Assembly: GCF_030316855.1 (NCBI RefSeq)
Contig: NZ_JASZYR010000012.1
Coordinates: 62,001-126,000 of the forward strand
Direction of reading: 5' to 3'
DNA: 64,000 nt
Source: Variovorax sp. J22P240
GTDB lineage: Bacteria > Pseudomonadota > Gammaproteobacteria > Burkholderiales > Burkholderiaceae_C
Positions within the stretch are counted from its first letter, which is position 1. Every line of letters begins with the position of its first letter. Below the pieces are notes generated by a model. It searched no databases and was not told the DNA's origin. It saw nothing but the letters and a program-made list of their open reading frames with translations. Made by a program: the position numbers and the translations under genes. Below, piece after piece: positions 1 to 9,076 of this stretch.

Positions 1-588
1 TCGCGCCAGGGCTCGGGCGTCTACGTGGCGCCGCGGCCGGTCAACCTGCCCCTGGCCTTCGACCCGACCGTGCTGACCTCCGTGCAGGCCGTCGTCCACG
101 TGGTCGAGGTGCGGCGCGTGCTCGAAGGCGAGATCGCCGCGCTGGCCGCCGAGCGGGCCACCCGCGCGCAGATCGCGGCATTGCGCCGGGCGCTCAAGGC
201 CATCGACGAGGCCGTGGCGGACGGCCGCGACGGCGTCGCCGAGGACCTGGCCTTCCACCGCGTGATTGGCGAATCGACCGGCAACCCGCAGTTCCGGCTG
301 CTGCTCGGCTTCCTGGAGCAATACCTGCGCGAAGGCATGCGCATCACGCGCGGCAATGAAGCCCGGCGCATCGACTTCATGACTGCGGTGCAGGGCGAGC
401 ACCGCGCCATCTTCGAGGCCATTGCCGCGCACGACCCCGTCGCGGCGCGACTTCGTGCAAATGAACATCTGATCCGCGGAGAGCAGCGGCTTGTCGAAGG
501 CGGCATCATCGATGGCCGCCGTCGGCAGGCAGCGGCCAGGGCCGTGCGCGCTGCGGTCTCTTCCACCCCACGACCTCGCAAGCAATGA
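1..588 (+). CDS. GntR/FadR-family transcriptional regulator, 5'-truncated by window edge
   Basis: The reading frame is already open at base 1 and encodes the end of a winged helix (GSGVYVAPRPV) followed by an FCD-type ligand-binding domain. The FCD domain shows the EVRRVLEGEIAALAA helix, the FHRVIGESTGNPQF segment and the HRAIFEAIAAHD segment, which supply the usual metal/ligand His residues of FadR-type FCD regulators. Only about 195 C-terminal residues are present; the helix-turn-helix lies upstream of the window. It ends 10 bases before the DenD-like gene, so it probably controls the dehydrogenase/dehydratase pair in response to a sugar acid. The family is clear; the ligand is inferred from context. 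Confidence 0.88.
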   Translation, partial: SRQGSGVYVAPRPVNLPLAFDPTVLTSVQAVVHVVEVRRVLEGEIAALAAERATRAQIAALRRALKAIDEAVADGRDGVAEDLAFHRVIGESTGNPQFRLLLGFLEQYLREGMRITRGNEARRIDFMTAVQGEHRAIFEAIAAHDPVAARLRANEHLIRGEQRLVEGGIIDGRRRQAAARAVRAAVSSTPRPRKQ

Positions 589-598
589 AGGAGACTCC

Positions 599-1615
599 AT
601 GAAACTCATGATCACCGGGGGCGGGGGATTCGTCGGCGCGCGCCTCGCACGCGCGCTGCTGAAGCGCGGCATCTTGGCGGGCGAGCGCATCGATCGCCTC
701 GTCCTGACCGATATCGCCCCACCGCCGGCCGACCTGCTCGCCGATGCGCGCGTCGAAGCGCGCACCGGACCCCTGCTTGCGCAGACCGACGCGCTGCGCG
801 AAGAGCCCTTCGATGGCGTTTTCCACCTGGCGTCTGCCGTCTCCGGCGAATGCGAGCTCGATTTCGACCTGGGCCTGCGCTCGAATCTCGACAGCACGCG
901 TGCGCTGCTCGATGCCATCCGGGCGCACGTCAATGCCGGCGGCAAAGTGCCGCGCGTGGTGTTCTCCAGTTCGGTCGCGGTGTTCGGGCCCGACCCGGCC
1001 GTGCCGCTGCCGAAGATCGTGGCCGACGACACCCTGCCCGCGCCGCAGACGTCCTACGGCACGCAGAAGCTGATCTGCGAGCACCTCATTGCCGACTACA
1101 CGCGCAAGGGCTACGTCGACGGCCGTGCCGCGCGGCTCATGACCGTGACCGTGCGCCCCGGCAGGCCGAACGGCGCAGCGTCGTCCTTCTTCAGCGGCAT
1201 CATCCGCGAGCCCTTGGCGGGCGTGGACTCGATCTGCCCCGTTTCACCCGACGTGTCGCATCCGGTGTCGTCGCCGTCGCGCACGGTCGATGGATTGATC
1301 GCCGTCTACGAATCCAGCCGCGATGCTTTCTGCGGCCGCACCGCGCTCAATCTGCCGGCGCTCAACGTGCGTGTCAGCGACATGCTCGATGCACTCGAAA
1401 AGGTGGCGGGCCCGGCCGTACGCGCCCGCGTTCGCTTCGAGCGCGACGAGCGCATCGCCGGCATCGTGGCCAACTGGCCGAGTGGCGCGTCGGCCGCACG
1501 CGCCGCGCGGCTCGGGCTGCATCCGCATGACAACTTCGCCGACATCGTCCAGCAGTACATCGACGACTGCGCGGCCCTGCCAAATGCTAGCGAGACCCTG
1601 AAGGGAATGTCCTGA
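599..1615 (+). CDS. denD: D-erythronate dehydrogenase-like extended SDR (DenD-like)
   Basis: This is a 338-residue NAD-binding extended SDR. It starts with the Rossmann glycine motif TGGGGFVG right after MKLMI and carries the catalytic Y-x3-K in TSYGTQKLICEHL. The N-terminus and overall sequence resemble D-erythronate dehydrogenases, which oxidise D-erythronate at C2, but other sugar-acid SDRs are close. The ATG at 599 has AAGGAG a few bases upstream; an earlier in-frame ATG at 491 lies inside the regulator gene and is not credible. The stop overlaps the next start by one base (TGATG), implying translational coupling with the dehydratase. The exact substrate is inferred. Confidence 0.82.
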   Translation: MKLMITGGGGFVGARLARALLKRGILAGERIDRLVLTDIAPPPADLLADARVEARTGPLLAQTDALREEPFDGVFHLASAVSGECELDFDLGLRSNLDSTRALLDAIRAHVNAGGKVPRVVFSSSVAVFGPDPAVPLPKIVADDTLPAPQTSYGTQKLICEHLIADYTRKGYVDGRAARLMTVTVRPGRPNGAASSFFSGIIREPLAGVDSICPVSPDVSHPVSSPSRTVDGLIAVYESSRDAFCGRTALNLPALNVRVSDMLDALEKVAGPAVRARVRFERDERIAGIVANWPSGASAARAARLGLHPHDNFADIVQQYIDDCAALPNASETLKGMS

Positions 1616-3447
1616 TGAAACCCACAAGCAAGAAGACAAAGAACAAGGCCAAGAACGCACCCAAGGGCGCGCTGGCATTGCGCTCCCAAGCCTGGTTCGA
1701 CAATCCGGCCAACGCCGACATGACCGCGCTCTACCTGGAGCGCACGATGAACTTCGGCCTCGGCTTCGACGAGTTGCAGTCGGGCCGGCCGATCATCGGC
1801 ATCGCGCAGACCGGTTCGGACATCGCACCCTGCAATCGCCATCATCTGGTGCTGGCCGAGCGCACGCGCGAGGGCATTCGGGATGCGGGCGGGATCGCCT
1901 TCGAGTTTCCGATCCATCCCATCCAGGAAACCTGCAAGCGCCCCACTGCCGCGCTCGACCGCAACCTGCAATACCTGTCGCTGGTCGAAGTGCTGTACGG
2001 CTATCCGATCGACGGCGTGGTGCTGACAACCGGTTGCGACAAGACCACGCCGGCCCAACTCATGGCCGCCGCGACGGTGGACATTCCGGCGATCGCGCTC
2101 AACTCGGGGCCGATGCTCAACGGCTGGTACGAGGGCGAACGCACTGGCTCGGGCACCATCGTCTGGCGCGCGCGCGAGATGATGGCGGCGGGGAAGATCG
2201 GCTATCAGGAATTCCTGAAGCTGGTCGCATCGTCCGCACCGTCCACCGGGCACTGCAACACCATGGGCACGGCGTCGACGATGAACTCCCTCGCCGAGGC
2301 ACTGGGCATGACGCTGCCGGGCAGTGCCGCCATTCCGGCGCCCTACCGCGACCGCCAGGAGATGGCCTATTTGACCGGCAAGCGCATCGTGGAGATGGTC
2401 CGCGAGAACCTGAAGCCTTCGGACATCCTCACCCGCGCCGCATTCGAGAACGCGATCGTCGTGAACTCCGCGCTCGGCGGCTCGACCAACGCACCGGTGC
2501 ACCTGATCGCCATCGCGCGCCATGTCGGCGTCGAGCTGACGGCGGACGACTGGGAAAAGCACGGCTACAAGATTCCGCTGATCGTCAATCTGCAGCCGGC
2601 GGGCGAGTACCTCGGCGAAGACTATTACCGCGCGGGCGGTGTGCCTGCAGTGGTCGCCGAGCTGATCGCGCAGGGCAAGATCAAGCCAGCCCTCACCGCC
2701 AACGGCAAGACGCTCGTCGAGAACTGCGAAGGCCAGTTCACCAGCGACCGCAAGGTGATCTTCCCGTATGCGAAGCCGATGAAGAAGAACGCCGGCTTCC
2801 TCAACCTCAAGGGCAACCTGTTCGATTCCGCGATCATGAAGACCAGCGTGATCACGCCGGAATTCCATTCGCGCTACCTCGAGGACCCGAAGGACCCGAT
2901 GGCCTTCGAGGGCACCGCCATCGTCTTTGACGGCCCCGAGGACTATCACCGCCGCATCGACGACCCGAAGATGAAGATCGACCCTAAGAGCGTGCTCTTC
3001 ATGCGTGGTGTCGGGCCCGTCGGCTATCCGGGCGCGGCCGAGGTGGTCAACATGCGCGCGCCGTCGTACCTCCTCAAGAAGGGCATCACGGCCCTGCCCT
3101 GCATCGGCGACGGCCGGCAATCGGGCACCTCGGGCTCGCCGTCGATCCTCAATGCCTCACCCGAAGCGGCGACCGGCGGCGGACTGGCGCTGGTGCAAAC
3201 GGGCGATCGCGTACGCATCGACCTGAAGAAGCGCACGGCGAACATGCTGGTGTCCGATGAGGAACTGGCCAAGCGCCGCGCCAGGCTGGAGGCTGCGGGC
3301 GGCTATCCGTACCCGGCGAGCCAGACGCCGTGGCAGGAAATCCAGCGCGGCATCGTCGATGAGCTGTCCGAAGGAATGGTCCTGAAGCCTGCGGTGAAGT
3401 ACCAGAAGATTCACGCGACCTTCGGGATTCCGCGGGACAACCACTAG
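1615..3447 (+). CDS. IlvD/EDD-family sugar-acid dehydratase
   Basis: This 610-residue protein has the length and motifs of the IlvD/EDD dehydratases. Fe-S ligand cysteines are visible at about C73 (APCNRHH), C141 (TTGCDKTTPA) and C214 (GHCNTMGTAST). The C-terminal swivel domain contains GDGRQSGTSGSPSILN. The sequence looks closer to arabinonate/xylonate-type dehydratases than to biosynthetic dihydroxy-acid dehydratase. Such enzymes remove water from an aldonate to give a 2-keto-3-deoxy acid. The lysine-rich first 17 residues are an unusual extension. The gene is translationally coupled to the DenD-like gene, so the pair probably acts on one aldonate or tetronate. The substrate cannot be read from sequence. 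Confidence 0.87.
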   Translation: MKPTSKKTKNKAKNAPKGALALRSQAWFDNPANADMTALYLERTMNFGLGFDELQSGRPIIGIAQTGSDIAPCNRHHLVLAERTREGIRDAGGIAFEFPIHPIQETCKRPTAALDRNLQYLSLVEVLYGYPIDGVVLTTGCDKTTPAQLMAAATVDIPAIALNSGPMLNGWYEGERTGSGTIVWRAREMMAAGKIGYQEFLKLVASSAPSTGHCNTMGTASTMNSLAEALGMTLPGSAAIPAPYRDRQEMAYLTGKRIVEMVRENLKPSDILTRAAFENAIVVNSALGGSTNAPVHLIAIARHVGVELTADDWEKHGYKIPLIVNLQPAGEYLGEDYYRAGGVPAVVAELIAQGKIKPALTANGKTLVENCEGQFTSDRKVIFPYAKPMKKNAGFLNLKGNLFDSAIMKTSVITPEFHSRYLEDPKDPMAFEGTAIVFDGPEDYHRRIDDPKMKIDPKSVLFMRGVGPVGYPGAAEVVNMRAPSYLLKKGITALPCIGDGRQSGTSGSPSILNASPEAATGGGLALVQTGDRVRIDLKKRTANMLVSDEELAKRRARLEAAGGYPYPASQTPWQEIQRGIVDELSEGMVLKPAVKYQKIHATFGIPRDNH

Positions 3448-3463
3448 GGCCGCGCGAGCATCG

Positions 3464-4183
3464 TCAGCATCGGCTCCCCAACTCGGTCTTGCTCTCCTGC
3501 AGCGGCCTGACGCCGCGGGCGAGCAAGGGCTGCGCGACCCGAGTGGTGAATCGGCGCAGGTCCTTGGGGGTGTCCTCGCCGTTCCACGAAACCTCCAGTG
3601 CCAGTGCGCCGCCCGGCAAGCTCCAGCGTTCGATCTTGACGTCCTTGGCCTCCATCCGCAGCACCTTGCTGCTGCAGCCGGTCGGCCGCGCCTCGAAGCC
3701 CGGCGGCGCGACGGTGCGGACAAGGCCGTCGGCCGTGCAGCTGTATGAATAGTTTTTCTTGAGAGCGCCCTCGGCCGTCCAGCCGACATCCACCTCGCTC
3801 TTGCGCTTGGTTGCCGCCGGGAAGGCGCAGCGCAAGGCGGTGCCCACTTCATTGCCCTGCAAGGGCGCGGCACTGCGGAGCTTGTACATCGATTCGGTCT
3901 TGGAGCCGCTGCTGCGCTCTCGCACGATGACGCTGGCGCCCGGCGGCAGGTCGGAGGCCTGCGCGGTGGAGAAATAGCGGACCTCGAACTTCTCGTGCTT
4001 TCCCGCCGGGAGCCGCAGCAGGGTGGCAACTTCTTCGATGCTGCCGGGGCCGCCGTCGGCTGGCGCCCAGCGCAGCGCGTACTCGGCGCCGCCAGTTGCC
4101 AGCGCCGCCGGTGCGACGCATGCCGAGGCGACCGCAGCGAGCAGCGCACCCGACCACGCTTTCAATGACGGTGCGACGGCCAT
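3464..4183 (-). CDS. Exported hypothetical protein
   Basis: This is a 239-residue protein with an N-terminal signal peptide (MAVAPSLKAW, then an Ala-rich core ending ALATGG). I recognise no domain. The mature part is polar, with several cysteines (ALRCAF, YSCTAD, PTGCSS) that could form disulfides in the periplasm. The ATG at 4183 is preferred because it places the signal peptide at the N-terminus; the longer frame to 4741 lies inside the phospholipase gene. It is last in a minus-strand run behind the ABC transporter and PLD genes, with a 14-base gap, so probably one operon. Confidence 0.7.
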   Translation of the reverse strand: MAVAPSLKAWSGALLAAVASACVAPAALATGGAEYALRWAPADGGPGSIEEVATLLRLPAGKHEKFEVRYFSTAQASDLPPGASVIVRERSSGSKTESMYKLRSAAPLQGNEVGTALRCAFPAATKRKSEVDVGWTAEGALKKNYSYSCTADGLVRTVAPPGFEARPTGCSSKVLRMEAKDVKIERWSLPGGALALEVSWNGEDTPKDLRRFTTRVAQPLLARGVRPLQESKTELGSRC

Positions 4184-4197
4184 CGATGCCTTCGGAG

Positions 4198-5214
4198 TCA
4201 GCCCTTGGACTTGTGCTTCTTCTCGCGGGACGCGCTGCCGTCCAGCACCAGTTTGGCGGGATCGAGTTCGCGCTTCGCGAGATCCTTCATCAGCCCCTCG
4301 TCGCTGAGATCGATGCGGTGCGACAGTTCCCAATCGGCGCGCGCCGTTTCCTCCAGCCGCTGCACGGTGCCGGCATGGTCGGTCTCGATGGCCAACTCGC
4401 GACGGCCGTCGAAGCTGCCCGGCGCCAGATTGATCGAGCCGACGATCGCGCGCTTGCCATCGGCAAGCATCATCTTGGCATGCAGCTTGAGGTGCTTCAT
4501 CGTGTGAACCTTGGCGCCCACGTCCTGCAGGATGCGCAGGCCGCCGACCCCTTCGATCAGCTTTTCCGCCTTGAGCGAATGCGGCGGCTTGGTCAGGATG
4601 TGAACCTTGACACCCCGCGTCGCGGCGCGCACCAGGCGCTCGATGATGACGGTGTCCTGGTAACGCTCGTTCTGCACCCAGAGCGAATGCTTCGCCCCGT
4701 CGATGAATGCCGCGACACGCACGCGGCCGTTGTCCGGACACCAGATCAGCGGCGACTCCGGGTGCGGCTTGAAGTCCTGCTGCTCCCAGTCGGCATCGAA
4801 GCAGGCCACCATTTCCTTCGTTTCGAGGTCATGGGTGGTGATGACCGCGTAGTCGCGCGTCTCGGTCAGGTCCCTGGGCTCCCAGTTGAGCGACTCGACA
4901 AAGCCGACCTGATGATCGACCACCATCGATTTCTGGTGCGTGAGATCGAACTTCGGGTTGCTGTCGCGCACTTCGATGCCGGCATCGATCAATGCCTTGC
5001 GCGCTTCCTCGTTCTCGCTTTCCCCGCTGCGACGCGCCGGATTCAGCATCACGCGCACTTTCACGCCGCGCTGCTTGGCGGCGATCACCGCCGACAGCAA
5101 GGTTTCGTCGGTGAACAGGAACATCCGGATCTGCAGGGCATCCTTGGCCGCGTTGATGGCGTCGAGGATGGGCTTGGCGGTGTCGTCGGGCAGAACGATC
5201 AGACGATGGGACAT
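4198..5214 (-). CDS. Phospholipase D / cardiolipin-synthase-like protein with two HKD motifs
   Basis: This 338-residue protein has two PLD catalytic motifs, HQKSMVVD and HAKMMLAD, the second followed by the usual GSINLAPGS segment. Two HKD motifs form one active site in PLD-superfamily phosphatidyltransferases and phosphodiesterases. There is no signal peptide or membrane anchor, and the C-terminus is lysine-rich (REKKHKSKG). The ATG at 5214 (MSHRLIVLPDD) fits the family start; an earlier ATG at 5283 lies in the ABC gene. It sits seven bases after the ABC exporter gene, suggesting co-transcription and a membrane-lipid role. A nuclease-like activity is a less likely alternative. Confidence 0.82.
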   Translation of the reverse strand: MSHRLIVLPDDTAKPILDAINAAKDALQIRMFLFTDETLLSAVIAAKQRGVKVRVMLNPARRSGESENEEARKALIDAGIEVRDSNPKFDLTHQKSMVVDHQVGFVESLNWEPRDLTETRDYAVITTHDLETKEMVACFDADWEQQDFKPHPESPLIWCPDNGRVRVAAFIDGAKHSLWVQNERYQDTVIIERLVRAATRGVKVHILTKPPHSLKAEKLIEGVGGLRILQDVGAKVHTMKHLKLHAKMMLADGKRAIVGSINLAPGSFDGRRELAIETDHAGTVQRLEETARADWELSHRIDLSDEGLMKDLAKRELDPAKLVLDGSASREKKHKSKG

Positions 5215-5221
5215 GATGGCC

Positions 5222-7132
5222 TCAGGCAGAAGCAGCCGCAGGGGCGGCCGGGTTTTCATACTGAATGCGGTGCAGTTCGGCATAGACGCCGCCGAGCGCG
5301 ACCAGTTCGTCGTTGGTGCCTTCCTCGACCACGATGCCGTCCTTCAGCACGATGATCTTGTCAGCGTTGCGCAGGGTGCTGAGGCGGTGCGCGATCATGA
5401 TCACGGTGCGGCCCTGCATCAGCCGCTCCAGCCCCTCGATGACGAGGCGCTCGGATTCGGTGTCGAGCGCCGCGGTCGGCTCGTCGAGGATCATGATCGG
5501 GCTGTTGCGGATCACGGCACGCGCGATCCCGATGCGCTGGCGCTGGCCGCCCGAGAGCGTGTCGCCGCGCTCCCCGACCAGCGAGTCGTAGCCGTGCGGC
5601 ATGCGGCTGATGAACTCGTCGGCGTTGGCGAGCTTGGCGGCGGCAATGATTTCTTCCCTGCTCGCGCCGGGCTTGCCATAGGCGATGTTCTCGCCGATGG
5701 TGCCGCGGAAAAGCACCGTCTCCTGCAGCACGAAGCCGATCTGCGAGCGCAGGCCCGAGAGCTTGTGGCTGGCAATATCGACGCCGTCGATCAGCACCCG
5801 CCCGCCCTTCGGGTCGTAGAAGCGCGGCATCAGGCTCACCACCGTCGATTTGCCGCTGCCCGTCGGCCCGACGATACCCACCACCTGGCCCGGCTTGATG
5901 TTGAAGGAGACATCGCGCAGCACCAGCGGCTCGTCGCCGTAGCCGAAGGCCACGTGCTCGAAGGTGATCTCGCCGCGGGTTCGACCCGGCTCCGTGGCGT
6001 CCGGACGCTCGTGGATGATGTTGTCGGCGCTGAGGATCTTCTGGATCCGCTCCAGTGCGACGGTGGTCTGGGCGATCGTGCTGGCCATGCTGGCGAGGTC
6101 CTTCACCGGCTTGAAGAACTTGCTCAGATAGGCCAGGTACACCGTCAACGCACCCGCCGTCATGGTGCCGGCGACGATCAGCGCGGTGCCTTTCCAGAGC
6201 ACGATGCCGGTGCACAGCGCCACCACCACCGCAACCACCGGTGAGAGCAGAGACTTGATGCGGCGGGCGCGCAATGCGGCCTCGGTGGAGGCCAGGCTCG
6301 CAGCTTCCATGTGGGTCACTTCGAGATCCTGCCGGCCGAATGCCTTGACCGCGCGCACCTGGCCCAGCCCTTCCTGAACGACGGCGACGATCTCGCTCTG
6401 GCGCAGGCGCACCTCGCGCGTGACCTCCTTCACCGCCTTCTTGAAGCGAAAGACGAACAGCAGCAGGAAAGGCATCACCGCGATCGCGATGAGGGTGAAG
6501 TCCCAATCGAGCCAGATCATCAAGCCGAGCATGAAGACGATCGTCACGACGTCGACCAGGATGCCGAGGGTCGAGGAGGAGGCGAAGCTCTGCACCGTCG
6601 AGACATCGCTGGTGATGGTGGACATCAGTGAGCCGGTCTTGGCGTTGTCGTAGTAGCCGAGCGACAGCCGGTGCAGGTGCTCGTAGATTCGCAGGCGGAG
6701 GTCGTTGGCAACGTACTGCCCGATGCTGGTGGTGTAGTAGTTGTCGATGTAGGTGGCGATGCCGCCGATAACGGCGATCATCAGGGTCGCGATACCGGCG
6801 AAGAGCGCCACGCCGAGCGTGTGCCGGCCGATGCCGAGTTGGTGCGCCCATTCGAGCCACGGGGGCAGGTGGTGGTTGCCCAGCGCATCGTCGAGCACCA
6901 GCTTGAGCGGCCAGGGCGATGCCAGACTCATGAGAATCTCGACCACCATCGCGGCGAGCACGATGGCCAGCCAGCCGCGGTAGGGCTTGACCAGGCCAAA
7001 CACCATGCGTCGCATTTCCTGCTTTTGCGATTGCTCTGCGCGTTGGCCGGAACTCGCGGACGCTGCCGTCCGTTCCGGCGCAGTTCCCGCTTCCGTGGAC
7101 ACGGGCGGGACGGGGGGAATGGGTTGGGACAT
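5222..7132 (-). CDS. ABC exporter, fused permease and ATPase (MsbA/LmrA type)
   Basis: This half-transporter of about 636 residues has an N-terminal six-helix type-1 exporter domain and a C-terminal ATPase. The ATPase shows Walker A GPTGSGKST, signature LSGGQRQR, Walker B IMILDEPTAALD and the switch His in IMIAHRLS. It would work as a homodimer in the inner membrane exporting a lipid, peptide or drug; the substrate is not evident. The start at 7132 (MSQPIPP) is chosen over 7144 (MVHRMSQP); neither has a strong ribosome site. It heads a unit with the PLD and exported-protein genes, and a CACGTACGTA element lies about 90 bases upstream. Confidence 0.9.
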   Translation of the reverse strand: MSQPIPPVPPVSTEAGTAPERTAASASSGQRAEQSQKQEMRRMVFGLVKPYRGWLAIVLAAMVVEILMSLASPWPLKLVLDDALGNHHLPPWLEWAHQLGIGRHTLGVALFAGIATLMIAVIGGIATYIDNYYTTSIGQYVANDLRLRIYEHLHRLSLGYYDNAKTGSLMSTITSDVSTVQSFASSSTLGILVDVVTIVFMLGLMIWLDWDFTLIAIAVMPFLLLFVFRFKKAVKEVTREVRLRQSEIVAVVQEGLGQVRAVKAFGRQDLEVTHMEAASLASTEAALRARRIKSLLSPVVAVVVALCTGIVLWKGTALIVAGTMTAGALTVYLAYLSKFFKPVKDLASMASTIAQTTVALERIQKILSADNIIHERPDATEPGRTRGEITFEHVAFGYGDEPLVLRDVSFNIKPGQVVGIVGPTGSGKSTVVSLMPRFYDPKGGRVLIDGVDIASHKLSGLRSQIGFVLQETVLFRGTIGENIAYGKPGASREEIIAAAKLANADEFISRMPHGYDSLVGERGDTLSGGQRQRIGIARAVIRNSPIMILDEPTAALDTESERLVIEGLERLMQGRTVIMIAHRLSTLRNADKIIVLKDGIVVEEGTNDELVALGGVYAELHRIQYENPAAPAAASA

Positions 7133-7223
7133 GCGATGGACCATCCGATGGCCCGGTCGCGGGCCTTCCGACGAATGGTAGGCGCGGAACGCGCGCGCGA
7201 AAGCGGTCCGCGCACTTACCTAG

Positions 7224-7233
7224 CACGTACGTA
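7224..7233 (-). promoter_or_regulatory. YACGTACGTG-type regulatory element upstream of the ABC exporter
   Basis: Read toward the exporter gene on the minus strand, the site is TACGTACGTG followed by five bases and TAAGTGC. This matches the composite element found upstream of five other genes in the window. It lies about 90 bases before the exporter start. I infer a binding site for the FixJ-type regulator encoded near 53.3-53.9 kb; no direct evidence is available. Confidence 0.5.
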
Positions 7234-7273
7234 GTGCCACCTATCCCGACGAGGCCACGGAACCCGCGTCAGG

Positions 7274-7801
7274 TCATTTCGCCGGCGCGCCACCCGGCGG
7301 GAAGCCCGCAAACATCTTGTCGAGCGCCGCTTGCAGCAGGGCCGTCATCCTGGCGGTATCGCTGTCCAGCGTTCCGCTCGCCGAGCCGCGCCAGATCGCC
7401 TGCTTGCGCGAGCCGTCGTACATGTCGACCACCAGAGTGCCCACTTCATAGGTGTCGACCCGCGCCCCCGTCGCGGGAGGGCCGAAGCCGCCCCAACCGA
7501 TGTAGCCGACACTGGAGGTGTTCGCGGTCTGCCGCTCCGAGGTGGTGACCCGCGCGGCAACGTGCACGTCGCCGTTGGGTACGAGCTTCCATCCGTTGCG
7601 CTGCAGGCGCGAATCGACGCCGTCGACGATGCGCTGCTGCACCAGCGGCGAAGCGACACCCTCCGGCCTCGCTATCCAGCTGTAGGTGCGGAAGCGGGCG
7701 AAGTTCGTGCCGGGGTCGAAATCGGTCTTGACACTCGTCGGCGTGCTCGCGCAAGCCGACAGGAACACGGCAAATCCCAGCGCAGCAAATCGTCCCATCA
7801 T
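7274..7801 (-). CDS. DUF4136 lipoprotein
   Basis: This 175-residue lipoprotein has a signal peptide ending in the lipobox LSAC, followed by ASTPTSVKTDFDPGTNFARFRTYSW, a characteristic DUF4136 opening. The body continues with the domain's alternating pattern (QQRIVDGVDSRLQRNGWKLV) and ends WRGSASGTL...ALLQAALDKMFAGFPP. A GGAG sits five bases before the ATG at 7801. DUF4136 proteins are envelope lipoproteins with no firmly assigned function. The gene stands alone between the exporter promoter and the KAS gene. Confidence 0.87.
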   Translation of the reverse strand: MMGRFAALGFAVFLSACASTPTSVKTDFDPGTNFARFRTYSWIARPEGVASPLVQQRIVDGVDSRLQRNGWKLVPNGDVHVAARVTTSERQTANTSSVGYIGWGGFGPPATGARVDTYEVGTLVVDMYDGSRKQAIWRGSASGTLDSDTARMTALLQAALDKMFAGFPPGGAPAK

Positions 7802-7873
7802 GTTGACTCCAGAGGCTGTTGATGAAAGTTGGCTGACGAGCGATCTGCAACGTCGAAGTCAGTTTAGCGGTGC

Positions 7874-9076
7874 TCAGGCGCGGCCGAACAACAGTACGGC
7901 GTTCGTTCCGCCGAAGGCGAACGAACTACTGATCGCGGCTTCGAGTCCGGGTGCGGCGGCGCCGGATTCCGGAACCAGATTGAGGCTGCAAGCCGGGTCC
8001 ACTTCGCCGCGATGTCCGTTGGGAGGCAACTCCCGGCGATGCAGCGCGAGCACCGTGATCACCGCTTCGAGTGCACCGCCGGCGCCCAGCAGGTGGCCGT
8101 GCAACGCCTTGGTGGAACTGACCCTCAGGTGCTCGAGTTCATCTCCCCACACTTGCGCGAGTGCATCGCGCTCGACCATGTCGCCGATGCGTGTGGCGGT
8201 GCCATGGGCGTTGCAATAGCCCACGTCCCGGGGCTGAAGACCGGCTTGGCGCAGGGCCTGGCGCAGCGCACGTGCCTGGCCGTGCGCATCGGGCTTGGTC
8301 AGGTGAGTGGCGTCGCAGCTTTGCCCCCAGCCATCGAGGGTGGCGTAGATCCGTGCGCCGCGCCGGCGGGCTCGATCGGCCGATTCGAGAACGAGGAACG
8401 CGGCGCCCTCACCGAGCGCGAAACCATTGCGATCGCTCGCGAACGGACGGACCGCCGTCGCCTCTTCGCCGGGCGCAAAGCTGGCGAGCGTCTGCATGGC
8501 CTGCCACGCGAGCACGACGCCTGGAACGATGAGGGCCTCGCTGCCGCCCGCGATGGCTACGTCAACCTCGCCGCGCTGCACCGCCTTGGCGGCCTCGGCG
8601 ATCGCGATGGCCGACGAGGCGCAGGCCACCGAGTAGGTGAGCACGGGACCCTGGGCGCCCTGGCGCATCGCCACGTGCGAGGCCGGCGCATTGGGCATGA
8701 AGGCGGGAATGGTCAGCGGCGGGACGCGTCCACCGCCGCGGTAGGCCGCATCGAGCGCCGCCGCGCCGCCCATGCCACATCCGGCGTAGACACCGATGCG
8801 CTCCGGATCGAAGTCGCCGTGGATGCCGGCATCGCGCATCGCGAGGTCGGCAGCGGCCACCGCAAGCTGGCTCACTCGATCGACGCCTGCGAGCTGCAGC
8901 TTGGTGAACCAGCGTGATTCGTCGAAGGCCACCGTCGCTGCCGCGGCCGGCCTGGGCAACTCGGGAAAGATCGGCCCGAGCGCCGATTCCCCGCGCAGGA
9001 GGGCCTCGAACAGCAAACGGGGTTCGTCGCCGTGCGGTGCCATCACGCCCAGTCCGGTGACGGCGACCCGGCTCAC
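7874..9076 (-). CDS. Beta-ketoacyl-ACP synthase (KAS II/FabF-like)
   Basis: This 400-residue condensing enzyme has the thiolase fold motifs of FabF-type synthases. They are the nucleophile C152 in SVACASSA, the first His in NAHGTATRIGD and the second His in KALHGHLLGAGG, plus a C-terminal SSFAFGGTNAV loop. It would condense an acyl group with malonyl-ACP. The start is GTG at 9076 and overlaps the stop of the upstream ACP gene by four bases (GTGA), so the two are translationally coupled. It stands apart from a normal fab cluster, with only a dedicated ACP and a PAP2 phosphatase nearby, suggesting a specialised lipid or polyketide-like product. Confidence 0.9.
   Translation of the reverse strand: MSRVAVTGLGVMAPHGDEPRLLFEALLRGESALGPIFPELPRPAAAATVAFDESRWFTKLQLAGVDRVSQLAVAAADLAMRDAGIHGDFDPERIGVYAGCGMGGAAALDAAYRGGGRVPPLTIPAFMPNAPASHVAMRQGAQGPVLTYSVACASSAIAIAEAAKAVQRGEVDVAIAGGSEALIVPGVVLAWQAMQTLASFAPGEEATAVRPFASDRNGFALGEGAAFLVLESADRARRRGARIYATLDGWGQSCDATHLTKPDAHGQARALRQALRQAGLQPRDVGYCNAHGTATRIGDMVERDALAQVWGDELEHLRVSSTKALHGHLLGAGGALEAVITVLALHRRELPPNGHRGEVDPACSLNLVPESGAAAPGLEAAISSSFAFGGTNAVLLFGRA

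Noticed and set aside
1306..3120. 604-residue open frame antisense to the dehydratase gene
   Set aside because: Arg/His/Ala/Val-rich shadow frame typical of high GC; the plus strand encodes a complete IlvD/EDD protein with Fe-S motifs.
7224..7245. Possible sigma-54 promoter (TGGCAC next to the ACGTACGT site)
   Set aside because: TGGCAC is present on the minus strand but no TTGC-type -12 element follows at the required spacing, and the other five sites lack it.
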